Below are positions 53,001 to 63,154 of a DNA stretch of 64,000 nucleotides, one piece after another. Both the position numbers and the translations under genes were made by a program. The notes beneath the pieces were generated by a model. That model did no database searches. It worked only from the letters and a program-made list of their open reading frames with translations, and was not told the origin of the DNA. The DNA comes from Candidula unifasciata (lineage: Eukaryota; Mollusca; Gastropoda; Stylommatophora; Geomitridae): assembly GCA_905116865.2 (NCBI GenBank), contig CAJHNH020003141.1, positions 17,360-81,359 of the forward strand, written 5' to 3'. Position 1 is the first letter of the stretch, and the number at the start of each line of letters is the position of its first letter.

Positions 53001-56000
53001 GTATACTGCAACAAAAGATATATCAGCAATGTCACGAATATTGTTAGGAAGATTGGTAATGTCAGCAGATACAGTCATTTCCAGTCTTCAGAATATTATA
53101 GAATATAGTTTTTTTACTATAACATAGAAAGCTGCAAAATATTCATTACAAACATGTTCTGATTTTCTTCTTCTTTATTGTTCACCTGAGTAACATTAAT
53201 GCAGTGGGCGTGTCTGTTTAGAGCATAGCTGCGATATTTGAAGCTTTTGGTCGAAACATCCAACTCCTTTGTAGGAGATTGTTTCACTTGAGTTAGCCAG
53301 GATAACAGATCCTTTTTTTTTTTTAGTTTTCCAAGTGTGGGTTCTGTGGTCCTATTGTGAAGGGGAGGGATAGGCCTGTTGCCCCTAGCATGCATGTCAT
53401 AAGAGTCAACTAGTTGTGGCCACTTCTGAGGGCAGAGTGAATCTGTCTGAGAGGAAAAAAAAGCCAGATTTGTAAAAGCATGTGCATGCAAACCTTGGCC
53501 GAAATGTTCAGAAGTGGACAAGCAACTACTTTTGGAGTTTGTAGCCAGTGAATGTAAGGGAAGAAGGTTAGTCTAATTTGATTTCATTGCAGTTATGATT
53601 ACAGTTGACACTTTTGTTATCTTCTACAGAGCTTCGAGGAAGATGAGGGTGCCCTAGAGGATTACCCTAGTCCAAGAGGCAGGGGACGGGGCAGACCTTT
53701 CTATCAGAACCAACGATATTATGGACCACCTCGCCGTGGTGGCAGCAGACAGTATTTGGAGGTAAAATAACAATTTGTGTTTGCCATGTTGTAAATTCAG
53801 CTTTATATAATGTACTTGTGCCTCGGAAATTGTCCAGTGTGGTGTAGCTAGTGTAGTCGCACTTAGGTTTCAGGGACCTATTGGGAGACGGGGACTCCCC
53901 TCCCCCTTAACAAGCATGTCATAAGAGGTGACTAATTAAGGGTGTTGTCTTTCAAAGCTAGCGTGATCTGAGGGGCCAGCCTGCCCACAAATAAGCCATA
54001 TCTGTAACACTCGTGCAAACAAAACTCAACTTTAGAACTGGACGAACTTCGGAACTTTCTTGATGGAGTTTACATCCATTGAGCAGAAAGAGCTAATGAA
54101 GTATGTGCTGATCAGTGTAGACCTTTATCGTTTATTTAAAAAAAAAAAACACATAGCTTCAGTCATAATAATCAAGTAGTAGTTTGATTTCACATATACA
54201 AATTGCTTTCTGATTCCAGGGCACTATTTTTGGGGGCAGCAGCGAATAGACCCACTGCTTCTCAGATATGTTGTAAATGATTATTAATTCAGGATTGACT
54301 GAAATCAGGTGTTTTGGCCTGAAATGCTAGCCGCCCCTTTAGAAAGATGATGTATATGGCAGTCAGTCATCAAGAGGAAGATTAGAAACATGCATGCTAA
54401 GTGCAGGATCTTTTAAAGATTGCATTAGGAAAACAGAAGTGTTTACTTGTGTGGGTTCGACGAGCCCATCGTGGAGCGAAAAAGCATAGACCTCTGCCCC
54501 TAACTAGCATGTCAAAAATATATATCTTGATACGACGAATGATGTGGAAGGGCACAATCAGCAGCACAGTTTAGGTCAGTCTATATACATCACTGGTGTC
54601 TATGGACTTATACAGATTCATGCTTTTGAATGTAAATGCTACAGCAGCATTTAATGAAGATTTAGAACGCCAAAACAAATTTGCAGGACTTCAGGAGCCT
54701 CTCTAGGCAGAGGTAAAACATCACAAGCTAGCTTCGTTTGGGCACGTGGTGAGGCATGATTTGATTCCAAAGACTTTGTTTCAAGAAACATTGGGGAGGG
54801 GGGTAGTCGAAGAAGAGGAGGTGCAAAGTTGAATATAGAATGACACCATCAAGAAGTGGACATGACTAAGTTATCTTACACTTATTTATAAAGTGGAAGA
54901 CAAAGATGGTGGGCTTTATGTGCTAGTGCTTGCATTGATACGCCTCCACAACATTTACAGGTCAAGGGTTATGTTGTGTAGAAAAATGTGCTAATTAAGA
55001 AATGTGTTGGAATCAGATGTGTTCGGCTAAAAGGCACTGAATAAGCAATTGCTCCAAGGTTATTACATCTTGTGTATACTTAGTGCGTTAAGTTCTCACT
55101 CAAATCATGTTTTTTTCTTTTTGTTCAGTCTCTTCCAATTTTCATTCAGTGTGCTTTCTAATATTACTGCACATTTTCTGATAAGTTGAATTCAATGTCT
55201 AATAGCAGGACCAAGGAGAGTACCCACTGCAGCGAGATCCAGGTTTTAGAGGTCGTCGTCCATTCTACCGTCGCTACTACGGCCCACCTCCCACCAGAGG
55301 AGGCTACTATGAAGGTTATTATGGCTACCAAGGAGGGCCTTCTAGGGGTGCCCCTCGACGGGGTCGTGGCGGCTTTCGCAGAGGCAGGGGGGTAAGAAAC
55401 ATGAAATTTTTCTAATTGTTTTTAAAAATATTTCTAAAACATTTCTTTTTTAAACACTAACATTCTTTTTGAGCAGTTATTTTGCCTTGCATCTGTTCTG
55501 AAGTCTTAGTTAAATGGCCAAATATTTAACTTGTAGGCTTGAGTGCTACTTTTGTAGACTTCTGTGGATGTTGATTGGTGTCCGCAGTGTTATAATTCTG
55601 CAGCAGCTGTCTCCTGAACCCCATTGACAAAGCTCATGGCGACCCTGAGACAACCATTGCTTGGAGGCCCTAAATCACATAAAAAGGTTATAGGGCACCA
55701 TTTCAGGTGGGGGGGGGGGGGAGAATAGACCCGCTGCCTCCCTAGCAGACCTGCTATAAAAGTTAACTAATTGTAGGTGTTTTCTTTAAAGTACTTTTGC
55801 ATTAGTGCACAAATATCAGGAAAAGGGAACATTTGTTGTGCATGCTGAATGTTTTTAGTACGTTTTTCGTATATATATTTACGACCCTTGTATTTGTGTA
55901 TAGTCCCTGTCTCTTTGCTTTTTATTTCTGTAAATCTCTTTAGTAATGTAAATTTGAATTCAGGTTTTTAAAAGATGTAAAAATTTATGTGTATGTGCAT

Positions 56001-56642
56001 AAGTCAAAGAAGAAGAAAAACATTGGAAACACCATCAGGCAAAGTTGTTTTATCATGAATTTGAGGCGAGAACTGTTGTCATTTCTTTCCACATTTTCTT
56101 CAAAATCCAGTTACTTTTGTGAGGTTGGTATATCGCACAGTGACGTCTCGCCCAATTTCATTACCCAGTATTGTAGCTTCTGCGAAATGTTCGAGTTATT
56201 CATCCACTTCTGGGCATCAGTCTTGTTCCCAAACATCTGCTATACAGATCTGGCTTATTTACATGCAGAACAATTGGTTTCTCGCCTTTTAGGCAGTTGC
56301 ACTGAAGGATAGCATCCAAAATTAGTCGGATTTTCATAATTTACTTGTTAGGTCTATTTCCCTCCTCGCCACAGGGAGTGTCCAGATATGATTTCTGATC
56401 TGCTCACTTCATATTTCATTTAAGATGAATTTGTCTTAGAATTTATACATGGTATTTCTTCTTCCTCATCATCCATCGATGTGTCATTTCTGTTTAGAAT
56501 TGTATTATGCCTTCTAATGGTCTCTTTATTTTCACCACAGAGGAGGGGTGCTGGTGACAACTTGACACCTAAAGCTGATTCCAGCAATGACAATGTGAAG
56601 TCCGAACCCTCTTCTACCACCGTCGAGAGCAAGGATGACTGA
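46918..56642 (+). CDS. YBX1: Y-box binding protein (cold-shock domain), complete, 7 coding exons
   Basis: Joined exons 46918-47002, 47203-47266, 49296-49419, 50447-50587, 53630-53761, 55209-55391 and 56541-56642 give 831 nt and 276 aa. Y-box proteins bind single-stranded DNA and mRNA, package mRNPs and regulate translation and transcription through CCAAT (Y-box) elements. Seen: acidic N-terminal tail (1-28), cold-shock domain about 31-102 with RNP1 (KSGYGFINR, 42-50) and RNP2 (VFVHQ, 57-61), the GSKYAADR motif after it, then an Arg/Gly/Tyr/Pro-rich tail with basic clusters (exons 4-6) and an acidic/serine end. All introns are GT-AG with matching phases. Length is shorter than vertebrate YBX1 (about 320 aa) but normal for invertebrates. 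Introns carry minisatellites and transposons. The start is the first ATG that gives the family N-terminus. Very sure of the family. Confidence 0.97.
47203..47266 (+). CDS. YBX1: Y-box gene exon 2
   Basis: First part of the cold-shock domain, [21 protein letters not shown] plus a split Arg50; contains RNP1. Acceptor TGTCCACAG, donor GTAAGT. Confidence 0.96.
47745..47945 (+). repeat. About 48-bp tandem repeat, four copies, Y-box intron 2
   Basis: Unit ATATCAGTGTCAAACATAAA and CTTACTACAACATAACCAAC. Confidence 0.85.
48570..49165 (+). repeat. 31-36 bp minisatellite, about 18 copies, Y-box intron 2
   Basis: Unit GTCCAGGATGTCATGGTATA + GACTGAGAGTT; ends 130 bp before exon 3. Confidence 0.93.
49296..49419 (+). 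CDS. YBX1: Y-box gene exon 3
   Basis: Residues 51-91, the rest of the cold-shock fold with RNP2 (DVFVHQTAI) and the [14 protein letters not shown] segment. Donor GTAAAT, phase 0. Confidence 0.96.
49588..49775 (-). mobile_element. SINE (Leu/Ser-like family) in Y-box intron 3
   Basis: Antisense: GGACCATTTTCCACACTTGG, GGGCATATAGGGCTAACTAT, CCCATTCAAGGCAGG. Confidence 0.65.
49950..50045 (+). mobile_element. Partial copy of the fold-back MITE
   Basis: GGGCTATCTTCCGAATAACGG, GTCTCAGCCACATGTAAATTG and CTTCCGCCACCGCCGAGA match the left arm of the element at 6678 in order. Located in intron 3 of the Y-box gene. Confidence 0.7.
50195..50390 (+). repeat. GAA-tailed repeat piece in Y-box intron 3
   Basis: TCATAGACCCAGTGCCTACC, CAGATCTGCCTGAGAGACAA, ACCAACGGTCTGCACACACT. 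Confidence 0.6.
50447..50587 (+). CDS. YBX1: Y-box gene exon 4
   Basis: Residues 92-138: end of the domain ([20 protein letters not shown]) and the first Arg/Gly-rich basic cluster. Donor GTAAAG. Confidence 0.95.
50722..51790 (-). mobile_element. RNase H-bearing LINE, antisense in Y-box intron 4
   Basis: RNase H motifs [23 protein letters not shown], then after one frameshift near 51300 [18 protein letters not shown]-terminal [30 protein letters not shown]. 3' end AAAGAAGAAGAAATTC. Same lineage as 23652-25235. Confidence 0.87.
51960..52250 (-). repeat. Unknown coding-like repeat fragment, second copy
   Basis: Minus strand: [20 protein letters not shown] and [19 protein letters not shown] (other frame), the same peptide as 37175-37395. 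Confidence 0.5.
52265..52745 (+). repeat. About 31-bp minisatellite, 16 copies, Y-box intron 4
   Basis: Unit GGTTTCATCTAAGGTCTGTT + TCCCCCCAAAT. Unrelated in sequence to the intron 2 array. Confidence 0.93.
53325..53570 (+). repeat. GAA-tailed repeat in Y-box intron 4
   Basis: AAGTGTGGGTTCTGTGGTCC, CTAGCATGCATGTCATAAGA, GGAGTTTGTAGCCAGTGAAT, ending AGGGAAGAAG about 60 bp before exon 5. Confidence 0.72.
53630..53761 (+). CDS. YBX1: Y-box gene exon 5
   Basis: Residues 139-182: an acidic stretch followed by [23 protein letters not shown], the alternating acidic/basic tail typical of the family. Confidence 0.94.
53865..54085 (+). repeat. GAA-tailed repeat in Y-box intron 5
   Basis: AGGTTTCAGGGACCTATTGG, TTAACAAGCATGTCATAAGA, GATGGAGTTTACATCCATTG. 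Confidence 0.68.
54215..54520 (+). repeat. Two head-only pieces of the GAA-tailed repeat
   Basis: 54215-54300 (CAGCGAATAGACCCACTGCT) and 54445-54520 (GTGTGGGTTCGACGAGCCCA), both in Y-box intron 5. Confidence 0.5.
54600..54890 (+). mobile_element. LINE C-terminal fragment in Y-box intron 5
   Basis: [20 protein letters not shown] and LFQETLG, then after a frameshift GRRRGG, the usual FGH..R....GRRRGR order. Confidence 0.6.
55209..55391 (+). CDS. YBX1: Y-box gene exon 6
   Basis: Residues 183-243, Arg/Tyr/Gly-rich ([35 protein letters not shown]). Donor GTAAGA after Gly243. Confidence 0.94.
55680..55790 (+). repeat. GAA-tailed repeat head in Y-box intron 6
   Basis: GAATAGACCCGCTGCCTCCC and AAAAGTTAACTAATTGTAGG after a G12 run. 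Confidence 0.55.
56170..56375 (-). repeat. GAA-tailed repeat in Y-box intron 6
   Basis: TTCATCCACTTCTGGGCATC, CTATACAGATCTGGCTTATT, TAGTCGGATTTTCATAATTT. Confidence 0.6.
56541..56642 (+). CDS. YBX1: Y-box gene exon 7 (stop)
   Basis: Residues 244-276 then TGA; Ser/Asp/Glu-rich end (VESKDD). Acceptor TTCACCACAG. Confidence 0.94.
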   Translation, partial: RRGAGDNLTPKADSSNDNVKSEPSSTTVESKDD

Positions 56643-57880
56643 AGAACTGGACTGATTATAACAAGCTAACAACTCGTCCAACTAATGACTAAACTTTTTT
56701 CCTCATGTGTGTCCATTCATGTCTGTGAGACAACCCAGTGACTCGATTGAAAACAACCGTGCAGGATTCAAACACCTACCTTGTGGTTGGTAATCATCTG
56801 GGCAACAGGGCTGGCTCTTTTTGTTTTATCTGTCTGAAATCTAATTACTCTTCCTAATTGTAATTACAACTGCTTAATCAAAACATGTTCTAGAAGTACG
56901 ACTCCATAAATAGGTTCACAACACCACAGTGACAGAATATAAAATCCTACAGCAATGAGACGATTTTTTTCTTTACTCTGACAGCACATGAAACGAGTTA
57001 CATAGTCGGAGGCTAGTGTTTTCAACTATGCAATTTTAACATATTTTTAGTGATTGTTAGATTTTCTTTAGTATTTTCACATGTTCAGAAGACAAAACGG
57101 CAAGTTAGATCTTTCACATACAGTGTACGAGAGTAAGTTATTTTTTTGGCGTTGAAATTGTTTTCTTGAACCAAATGCATGTGCTTATTAAACGTTTTGA
57201 TAGGTCTTCAGCGCATTGTTTGTTTTTATTATTGTCACAATGTAAAGCATTTTTGTAACTTGCAAGTGGTGATGTTAAAAAGGCACAAAATGGTGAAGTT
57301 TGGACCAGCGATAGGTGGAGGGTGGCTGAGTTAGTAGAGATGAAAACCTTGTTAGCAGTTGTGTTGGAGAGCACATTAGCCATATCATACCTGCCATTTA
57401 CACAGGATTTGGTGATGTCTAGTAGTTTGCCTCCTGCTCTAGGTGTTTCTATTAAATAAATAAGTCTTGGTTGCCTGAAGTGTCTCAGAGAAATCCACCT
57501 CTGGTCAGTTGAATATGTCTGGTCAGTTGAATATCGTGTTTCTACCGGAAATGAATGCTGGCCATGAACAGTTGTCAACAGCAAGGGCCACTTCTAACAT
57601 CTCAAACTGCTCATATGCTGTCGCCGACTCGGTCACATGCTAGAAGATTGTGTGCAGTATTCTTTCTTCCATGTTGATTGTTGACAAAAAATGAACTCAT
57701 TAAGTTCCTTTTGTTGTAAACGGTCTTCACATTATCCCCAAAGGACAGTCTCTTCTGTCGAAAGTAATACCCAGCTAGGTCATTTCGTTTTCTCCTTTTA
57801 TGTTTCTATCATTAAATTGTGAGGCTTAGGACATCATAACACAATCCTTATGTTTACAGAGCACAATAAAACAGCTGTCT
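56643..57880 (+). other. Probable 3' UTR of Y-box gene
   Basis: Repeat-poor stretch following the stop codon, unlike most of the window. Candidate polyadenylation hexamers are AATAAA at 57455-57460 and 57865-57870; which is used cannot be told. A 148-codon open stretch on the opposite strand here shows no recognisable motif. Confidence 0.4.
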
Positions 57881-58810
57881 TTTCTGGTTTGTTGACAGTG
57901 CCCATTTCTGCACACGTCAGTCAGTCACAGCTGCATGTAGCTCTTAGGCTGTCTGTTGCCTTTCTATCTTACTGCAGATGGCATCTCTCCAACCAAGGAT
58001 GCAGTCTTGTGTACATATTACAGAACCGTGTTGATATTGCATGGTTCTGAAGTCCATGTTCCAAGGCGGAGGGCAACCATACCTGAATGTAGGACAGCTG
58101 CTACCCAGTTCTCCAGCAAATGACAGACCTCATTCTCTATGCATGCAAATATCATACCTGACTATTATAGGTGCAACCTGTAAGTGCCCATGCCTTAGCA
58201 GGAGCTCTTCCCTTTCTAAAACATTTGCAGTTTGACAATCTTCGCTAGCGCCTTAAATTGGGAGAGGAGAGTGGATCAGAGCAAAAATCATGCATGTTTA
58301 GGATTGGGGTCGCATAGCAGGCACTGCTGGCTCAGGATTTGAACAGAAGTAATTGTCTCTACCAGTGGTTGACCTGAGTCTGGTCGGCCACAAATCGGTT
58401 TTTACTAGAAAAACATCGTCCCATTGTTGATTTTTGGCTCTTTTGATTGAAGAGTTTGCTGACCACTCATCTGTATAAATAGCTTTGTTCTGATAAGTGC
58501 ACGTGATGTAGAACAGATGTATTAAGAACATTTATTGGCAGCAAGCAGCAGTTATAAGAATTAACCAGTTGGGGACCATTTCGGAGCATAAAGAGGGGGG
58601 GGGGGTAAGACAAGGATGGTGTACTATCGCTTGATTTGTGTGCGTTATATAATAGGATCTTATCATAGATATGCCAGGAATTGTGGTCATAACATGAACA
58701 CACTGCCTTATGTTGATGTCTTGATAGGACAAGTCAGAAAGAACAAAGAGAAAGACCCTTTCCCTCTTCAGTCTTACTGGGTATATAGGACTAGACTTAT
58801 ATTTATAGAC

Positions 58811-58978
58811 CAAACTGTGATATGGTCAGCATTACGCTGACCGCCTTTACTTACCAGAAGTGCACCTGGTGCCCACTCAAGGCTGGGAGCCAAGGTAATT
58901 TTTGCAAGAAGTCTGGACGCGAACCTACGACATTCCGATCTGCAGGCGAGCATCTAGTCGCTAAACTACGGTAGAAAG
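58811..58978 (-). mobile_element. SINE (Leu/Ser-like family)
   Basis: Antisense: TGACCGCCTTTACTTACCAG, CCCACTCAAGGCTGGGAGCC, box B as GGACGCGAACC, box A as CATCTAGTCGCTAAACTACG. Confidence 0.7.
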
Positions 58979-58989
58979 TGATAAAATGG

Positions 58990-59535
58990 GCCTCGGTTTG
59001 AATAACAGAAAGATAAAAAAAAATGCTGATTTCCAAGAAAAGAATAGTGACAAAATGTATAATAAAAGTCAAAAGCGTTATTTTAGGACAAGTATTGAAA
59101 TTGCTTGCTACACACATTCAGTTTTAACATATGGCTGTGAATCCTGGACAATCGGTAGGCAGGCCAAACAATTTCTTGAGGCCTCAGAGATGTGGTTTTA
59201 CAGAAGAATGCTTAGAATACCTCTGACAGCCAAAAAAGAGCAACCAAGAGGTTTGAAAAAGGCGGGAGCCCGAAGACAACTAATCACAGACATCAGAAGA
59301 ATAGTCATCATTTTTCAGCCATGAAAGAGGGAAAATAGAACATGTTGTGACCACTGGAAAGATCTGTGGAAGGAGGGATAGAGGAAGACAGAAAAGATTC
59401 TTGGCAGTCTTGTTGCATGGCATGGAGGTGTGTCGGCACGCGAACTAATACATGCTGCAGGAGATCGTGTATTATTGAGAGTCATGATCGCTCACGCCAG
59501 TCGACATGGCACATGATGATGATGATATAAATTTC
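58990..59535 (+). mobile_element. LINE 3' region, (GAT)n tail
   Basis: [59 protein letters not shown], then ATGATGATGATGAT. One frameshift near 59310. Confidence 0.75.
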
Positions 59536-59574
59536 AGTATCTAGACACGTGGATAACATCGATGGAAGATGTCT

Positions 59575-60050
59575 TCTTCTTCTTCTTCTGCCTTTTTATC
59601 CCCCAATGGAGCATAGGCCCTCAACCAACTCACGCCAAGTCGTTCTATCCTTCGCCATTACATGGAGCTCTCCCCATGTCCTCCCAATCTTTCTAACCTC
59701 ATTCTCCAGCTCTCTTCTCCATGTATTCCAGGTGCCAATTCTGGAGGTTTTCCTAGCTGAGAGGAGGTAAGTCAACGATCCGGACTCCTTACGGCTTTCT
59801 TCACACCGTGTCATACTTCTTCTATTTGAAGAGCCTCCCCTCATCTTGGTTGGCTGGAGTTTATTTGCTTCTCTTTTTGACTTATCCATGGTTGGTTGGT
59901 TTTTGTGGCTATGGTTTTTACAGGATGAGGTAGCCAACCTCACGCCCAACCCTACCCTTAGTCGCCTCTTACGACATGCCTGGTAGGGTGCAGTGTCACT
60001 ATTCTTTGCTTCCCGTGAGGGCCCCGGTGAAACACAGGCGGATGGAAGAT
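59575..60050 (-). mobile_element. Internally deleted LINE derivative, (GAA)n tail
   Basis: On the minus strand a short frame runs from MDKSKREANKLQPTKMRGGS to SARKTSRIGTWN, like the start of a LINE endonuclease. It then passes directly into TWRRELENEVRKIGRTWGEL ... DRTTWRELVEGLCS, like a LINE C-terminus, before a GAAGAAGAAGAAG tail. RT is absent. The first ~75 bp resemble the head of the abundant GAA-tailed repeat. Confidence 0.75.
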
Positions 60051-60119
60051 GTGTCACAGAGATAAAGAATGGCAGGACAGACCAGAACTGCATTTTACAA
60101 AATTAACATTTTGTGTTAT

Positions 60120-61030
60120 AAATCCATGTCATTGTAGGTTAGAAAAAGAATTCTTGCATAAAATAGAGCCAGTTTTAACATACGGTTTCGGTTCTGTGAC
60201 CAAGTTGATGCGAACGCTTCGGGATGCCAGGTTCGATCCCCGCTGCGGCCATGCGCCTTGCGTTGGTTTCAACAGAGGTATCAAGAAAGCCGACCGTCCA
60301 GGCAGCAGTGGCAAACTACTGGACGTAAATTTGTCTAGATAAACAACACAACAGCCAGGGGCTGCTAGGGTTGGTTCTGCAACGTCCTGTAAATGATACG
60401 CAACCAGCTTTAACACATGGCAGTGACGCCTGGTAAATTAAACCGAGAAATATCTTTAGGCCTAGGAGATGTTGTTTTTCAAAAGAATTCCTTGGACAGC
60501 AAAGAAGAGCAACCCAGATGTTTTGAAGGAGGTGAGTTCGCAGTCGATAGGAATCCAGCTGCAGCCCACGGTCGGTGTTAAAAACCGGGCGGCTCCCGGG
60601 GTTCACCCAGCCTCTAGGAAATGGGTACCAGAGTTGACACTCTGGGATTAAAAGGAGGAACGTCGCTGTAGCTACAGAGTTACGTGCGAACGGCGACACA
60701 GGCAGACAATTATTATCAGCTGTCCGTACTGGTGGCAGAGCACTTATGGTTTATAACCGTGTGCAATGACGCTGGTTCACATCTCCCGACTTTACCTTTA
60801 CCTTTTATCACAAAGACAACTTGTCACAAACAGAAGGAGACGGTCATACTTTGTTTGTGTGTGGTCATGTACACAAGAGGGAAAATTAAACATTTTGGAA
60901 AGAGAGACAGGGGAAGACAGCATGAAAAGATACTTGACAGTCTTTTGTCATGAACGGGTGTCAGCACACGAACTGATTGGAGAAGCAAGATCGCCACGAC
61001 AGTCAGCTGGGCACTTGATGATGATAGTGG
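60120..61030 (+). mobile_element. GAT-tail LINE copy split by a SINE
   Basis: KEFLHKIEPVLTYG before, and EMLFFKRIPWTAKKSNPDVLK after, a SINE at 60186-60407. The 3' end reads RERQGKTA..., VSAHELIGEA and CACTTGATGATGAT. Confidence 0.7.
60186..60407 (+). mobile_element. SINE (GGATACGCAACTAA family) in a LINE
   Basis: Inserted into the GAT-tail LINE. Flanks TTTTAACATACGG and CTTTAACACATGG are a decayed 13-bp target duplication; the uninterrupted site TTTTAACATATGG is seen in the sister LINE at 59126. Confidence 0.82.
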
Positions 61031-61352
61031 TTTGTTGCGAAAATGAAGGGACAATGTTGGGTGCAACAAAGGCTAGCATATGTACTGCAACATCTAGTTT
61101 GAGAATGGAGGTAGGGGCAGTTTTCCGCTGACTTTAGAGCCAGGTTCACACCAGTGTTGTGCTTTTAATCGACTTACAAAACATGCTAAGACAGGCATCG
61201 CTTCAGAGGCCGCCTGTAGCTAGCATCCTTAGGATGTTTATACAGGTGTGTTGAGATGTGAAAGGGTAGACACATTGGCTTGTTCCGCACCACTGGGTGA
61301 TGAAATAATGCATGCCAAGTTAGATGTAATCAGAGCTCCAATCTTGCACGCA
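61031..61352. other. Unassigned stretch
   Basis: Nothing recognisable between the GAT-tail LINE and the tRNA-like SINE. Confidence 0.4.
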
Positions 61353-61560
61353 TCTAGGGGGCTGCGTGGTCTCGAGGCATGGTGTCCGCCTCGAGTGCTA
61401 GAGGTTACGGATTCAATCCCCGGTAAGGACTGGGATTTTTTCACGTGGACTTGGACTTCTAGTAATTCCCCCTGGCCTCCATGTGCAATGCTGCACATGT
61501 AAAAAATCTCTTGGCAGTTGGAAATCAAAAAGAGTAGCCTAACGGTGCTGCCCGGACCAA
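61353..61560 (+). mobile_element. Other tRNA-like SINE
   Basis: GCTGCGTGGTCTCGAGGCAT and box B-like GGTTACGGATTCAATCCCCGG, then an unrelated body. Single copy in the window. Confidence 0.5.
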
Positions 61561-61699
61561 ATTTGGAGTTTAAAATTTATCCAAAGTATTGCAGGATCCT
61601 CGCCGGTGCTACAGAGCCTGTGCACTGTGCTGAGCTTCTTCAGACTCAGGCTTGAGTTAGAAGTAGAACGGTGCATTTATAGGTTACTACCCGTGCGCC

Positions 61700-61915
61700 G
61701 TGATGATCTGTTGTTCAAAACCTCAAACATCTGTTCTACAGATCTGGTCTATTTATAAATAGACTGTCGGTTCATCGCCTCTCATGCAGATACATTCCGA
61801 CTTCAACGGGAATGTCCCTAATTAGTAGCCTTGTACGACATGCTTGTTAAGGAGACAGAGGATCTATTCTTTGTTCTCCAAAATGGAGACTGTGTAACCC
61901 ACACAGGGATCAGTG
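61700..61915 (-). repeat. GAA-tailed repeat
   Basis: CTACAGATCTGGTCTATTTA, CGACTTCAACGGGAATGTCC, ACGACATGCTTGTTAAGGAG. Confidence 0.7.
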
Positions 61916-61989
61916 CAACATGAAGCAGCCAGACGTGAACGTCTTACCAAGGTCACAACACGTCTGAAAAATTAACATAAAAAGAGTGT

Positions 61990-62270
61990 TTCCAATGTGG
62001 GTTTCAGGGTCCTTTTGTAGGGAAAACAAGAATAAACCAAAGCCTACCCAAAAGCATGTCGTAAGAGTCAATTAATCGGGAGCTTCCTTCGAAGTCGGAG
62101 TGCACCTGCTTGAATGGCAAGGAACTAACAGCTGTATGCAAATGAATCATACTGTAAAACGAATGCACATGCAAAACTCAGCTTCTGGAAATAGACTAGA
62201 AGTCCAGAAGTGGACGAACAACCAGAACTTTCCGCTGGAGTTTACAGCCGGTGAACCCGAAGAAGAAGAT
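61990..62270 (+). repeat. GAA-tailed repeat, near-complete
   Basis: ATGTGGGTTTCAGGGTCCTT, GCATGTCGTAAGAGTCAATT, GGAGTTTACAGCCGGTGAAC, tail CCGAAGAAGAAG. Confidence 0.8.
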
Positions 62271-62275
62271 AAAGG

Positions 62276-62395
62276 GTGTGACCAGTCGTTTTACTCTTGT
62301 GAAACTGAGGAGGAGACCGGAGCATCTATGGTTCTGACCGACTTCTGTGATGATGGGTATATGACTATCAGTAACCCTGGCTGACTGGAGTGCAG
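62276..62395 (+). mobile_element. RNase H LINE 3' piece
   Basis: CAGTCGTTTTACTCTTGTGA and GAGGAGGAGACCGGAGC match the 42725 piece. It follows directly on a GAA-tailed repeat. Confidence 0.55.
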
Positions 62396-62434
62396 GTGGT
62401 GCGGAGATGGGAGACGCACACTCCTCCTGCACAA

Positions 62435-62900
62435 CTTCTCCTTCTTCAGCATTCCGACCCCTTGAGATTCATTGCTGCAGATGTGACCCGCCTCCATTCA
62501 TATCTCTGGTTGGCCTTCTTTTTCAAGTTAGTGACACCAAGCGTTGGCAGGTCTTGCTGGACATTATCTCTCCATCGTCCTGGGGAGTCTGCCTCGTGGT
62601 CTACGACCAAATATGTACAGTTTCAACATGTCTGTTATTATGTCAAAATGCCCCAGTCGTTTTAGTCCATTGGTCCGCTTGATCAATGGTGATTTAAACA
62701 GATTATGAATTTCGTTGTTTCTTCTCACTCTCCATTTCCCAACTTTGATGGGTCCAAAGGCTCGTTGTAAGACTGTGACAATTTTCAATAAAGCTTTATC
62801 TCTTTTAGTTGTGCTTCAAGTTTCACAGCCATTAAAACTAACTGGGCCTATCAGCGTTTTATATTTTGATTTCGGTGCTGTGAGACATTGACTACACTTG
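62435..62900 (-). mobile_element. LINE 3' region, (GAA) tail family
   Basis: Minus strand: GPIKVGKWRVRRNNEIHNLF, LIKRTNGLKRLGHFD, GRRPRGRLPRT. Begins with CTTCTTCAGCATTCCGA at its 3' end. Confidence 0.7.
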
Positions 62901-62947
62901 TTTTTTTTTCTTTCTAGAATTTATTTAATCTTCCAGTATGTTGGAGT

Positions 62948-62992
62948 GCGGCGTCCGTGGCTAAGGCATTGCGAGTCTGACTCGTAATCCAA
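62948..62992 (+). mobile_element. SINE head fragment (GGATACGCAACTAA family)
   Basis: GCGTCCGTGGCTAAGGCATTGCGA only; truncated by the stub at 62995. Confidence 0.55.
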
Positions 62993-62994
62993 CG

Positions 62995-63070
62995 TCTTCT
63001 TCTTCTTCTGCCTTTCTATCCCCCAATGGAGCATAGGCCCTCAACCAACTCACGCCAAGTCGTTCTACAT
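62995..63070 (-). mobile_element. 3' stub of the deleted-LINE family
   Basis: (CTT)4 then CTGCCTTTCTATCCCCCAAT, matching 59580-59650. Lodged between SINE fragments. Confidence 0.7.
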
Positions 63071-63073
63071 TAC

Positions 63074-63154
63074 CCACCGAGTGGTCTGTAAAAATATGGG
63101 TGCTCTTCCCATATGCCCTGTGCGCATAAGGGCGTGTAAAGGGGTCTTTACATT
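63074..63154 (+). mobile_element. SINE tail (Leu/Ser-like family)
   Basis: GTCTGTAAAAATATGGGTGC ... CATATGCCCTGTGCGC, the 3' body only, immediately before the full copy. Confidence 0.65.

Larger units (their letters stand above)
50588..53629 (+). other. Y-box intron 4 contents
   Basis: A 3.0 kb intron with an antisense RNase H LINE, an unknown repeat fragment at 51960-52250, a 31-bp minisatellite and a GAA-tailed repeat. Nothing else is seen. Confidence 0.7.

Noticed and set aside
57138..57584. 148-codon open frame on the minus strand in the Y-box 3' region
   Set aside because: No motif, no splice sites, and it lies antisense in the probable 3' UTR; length alone is not convincing.
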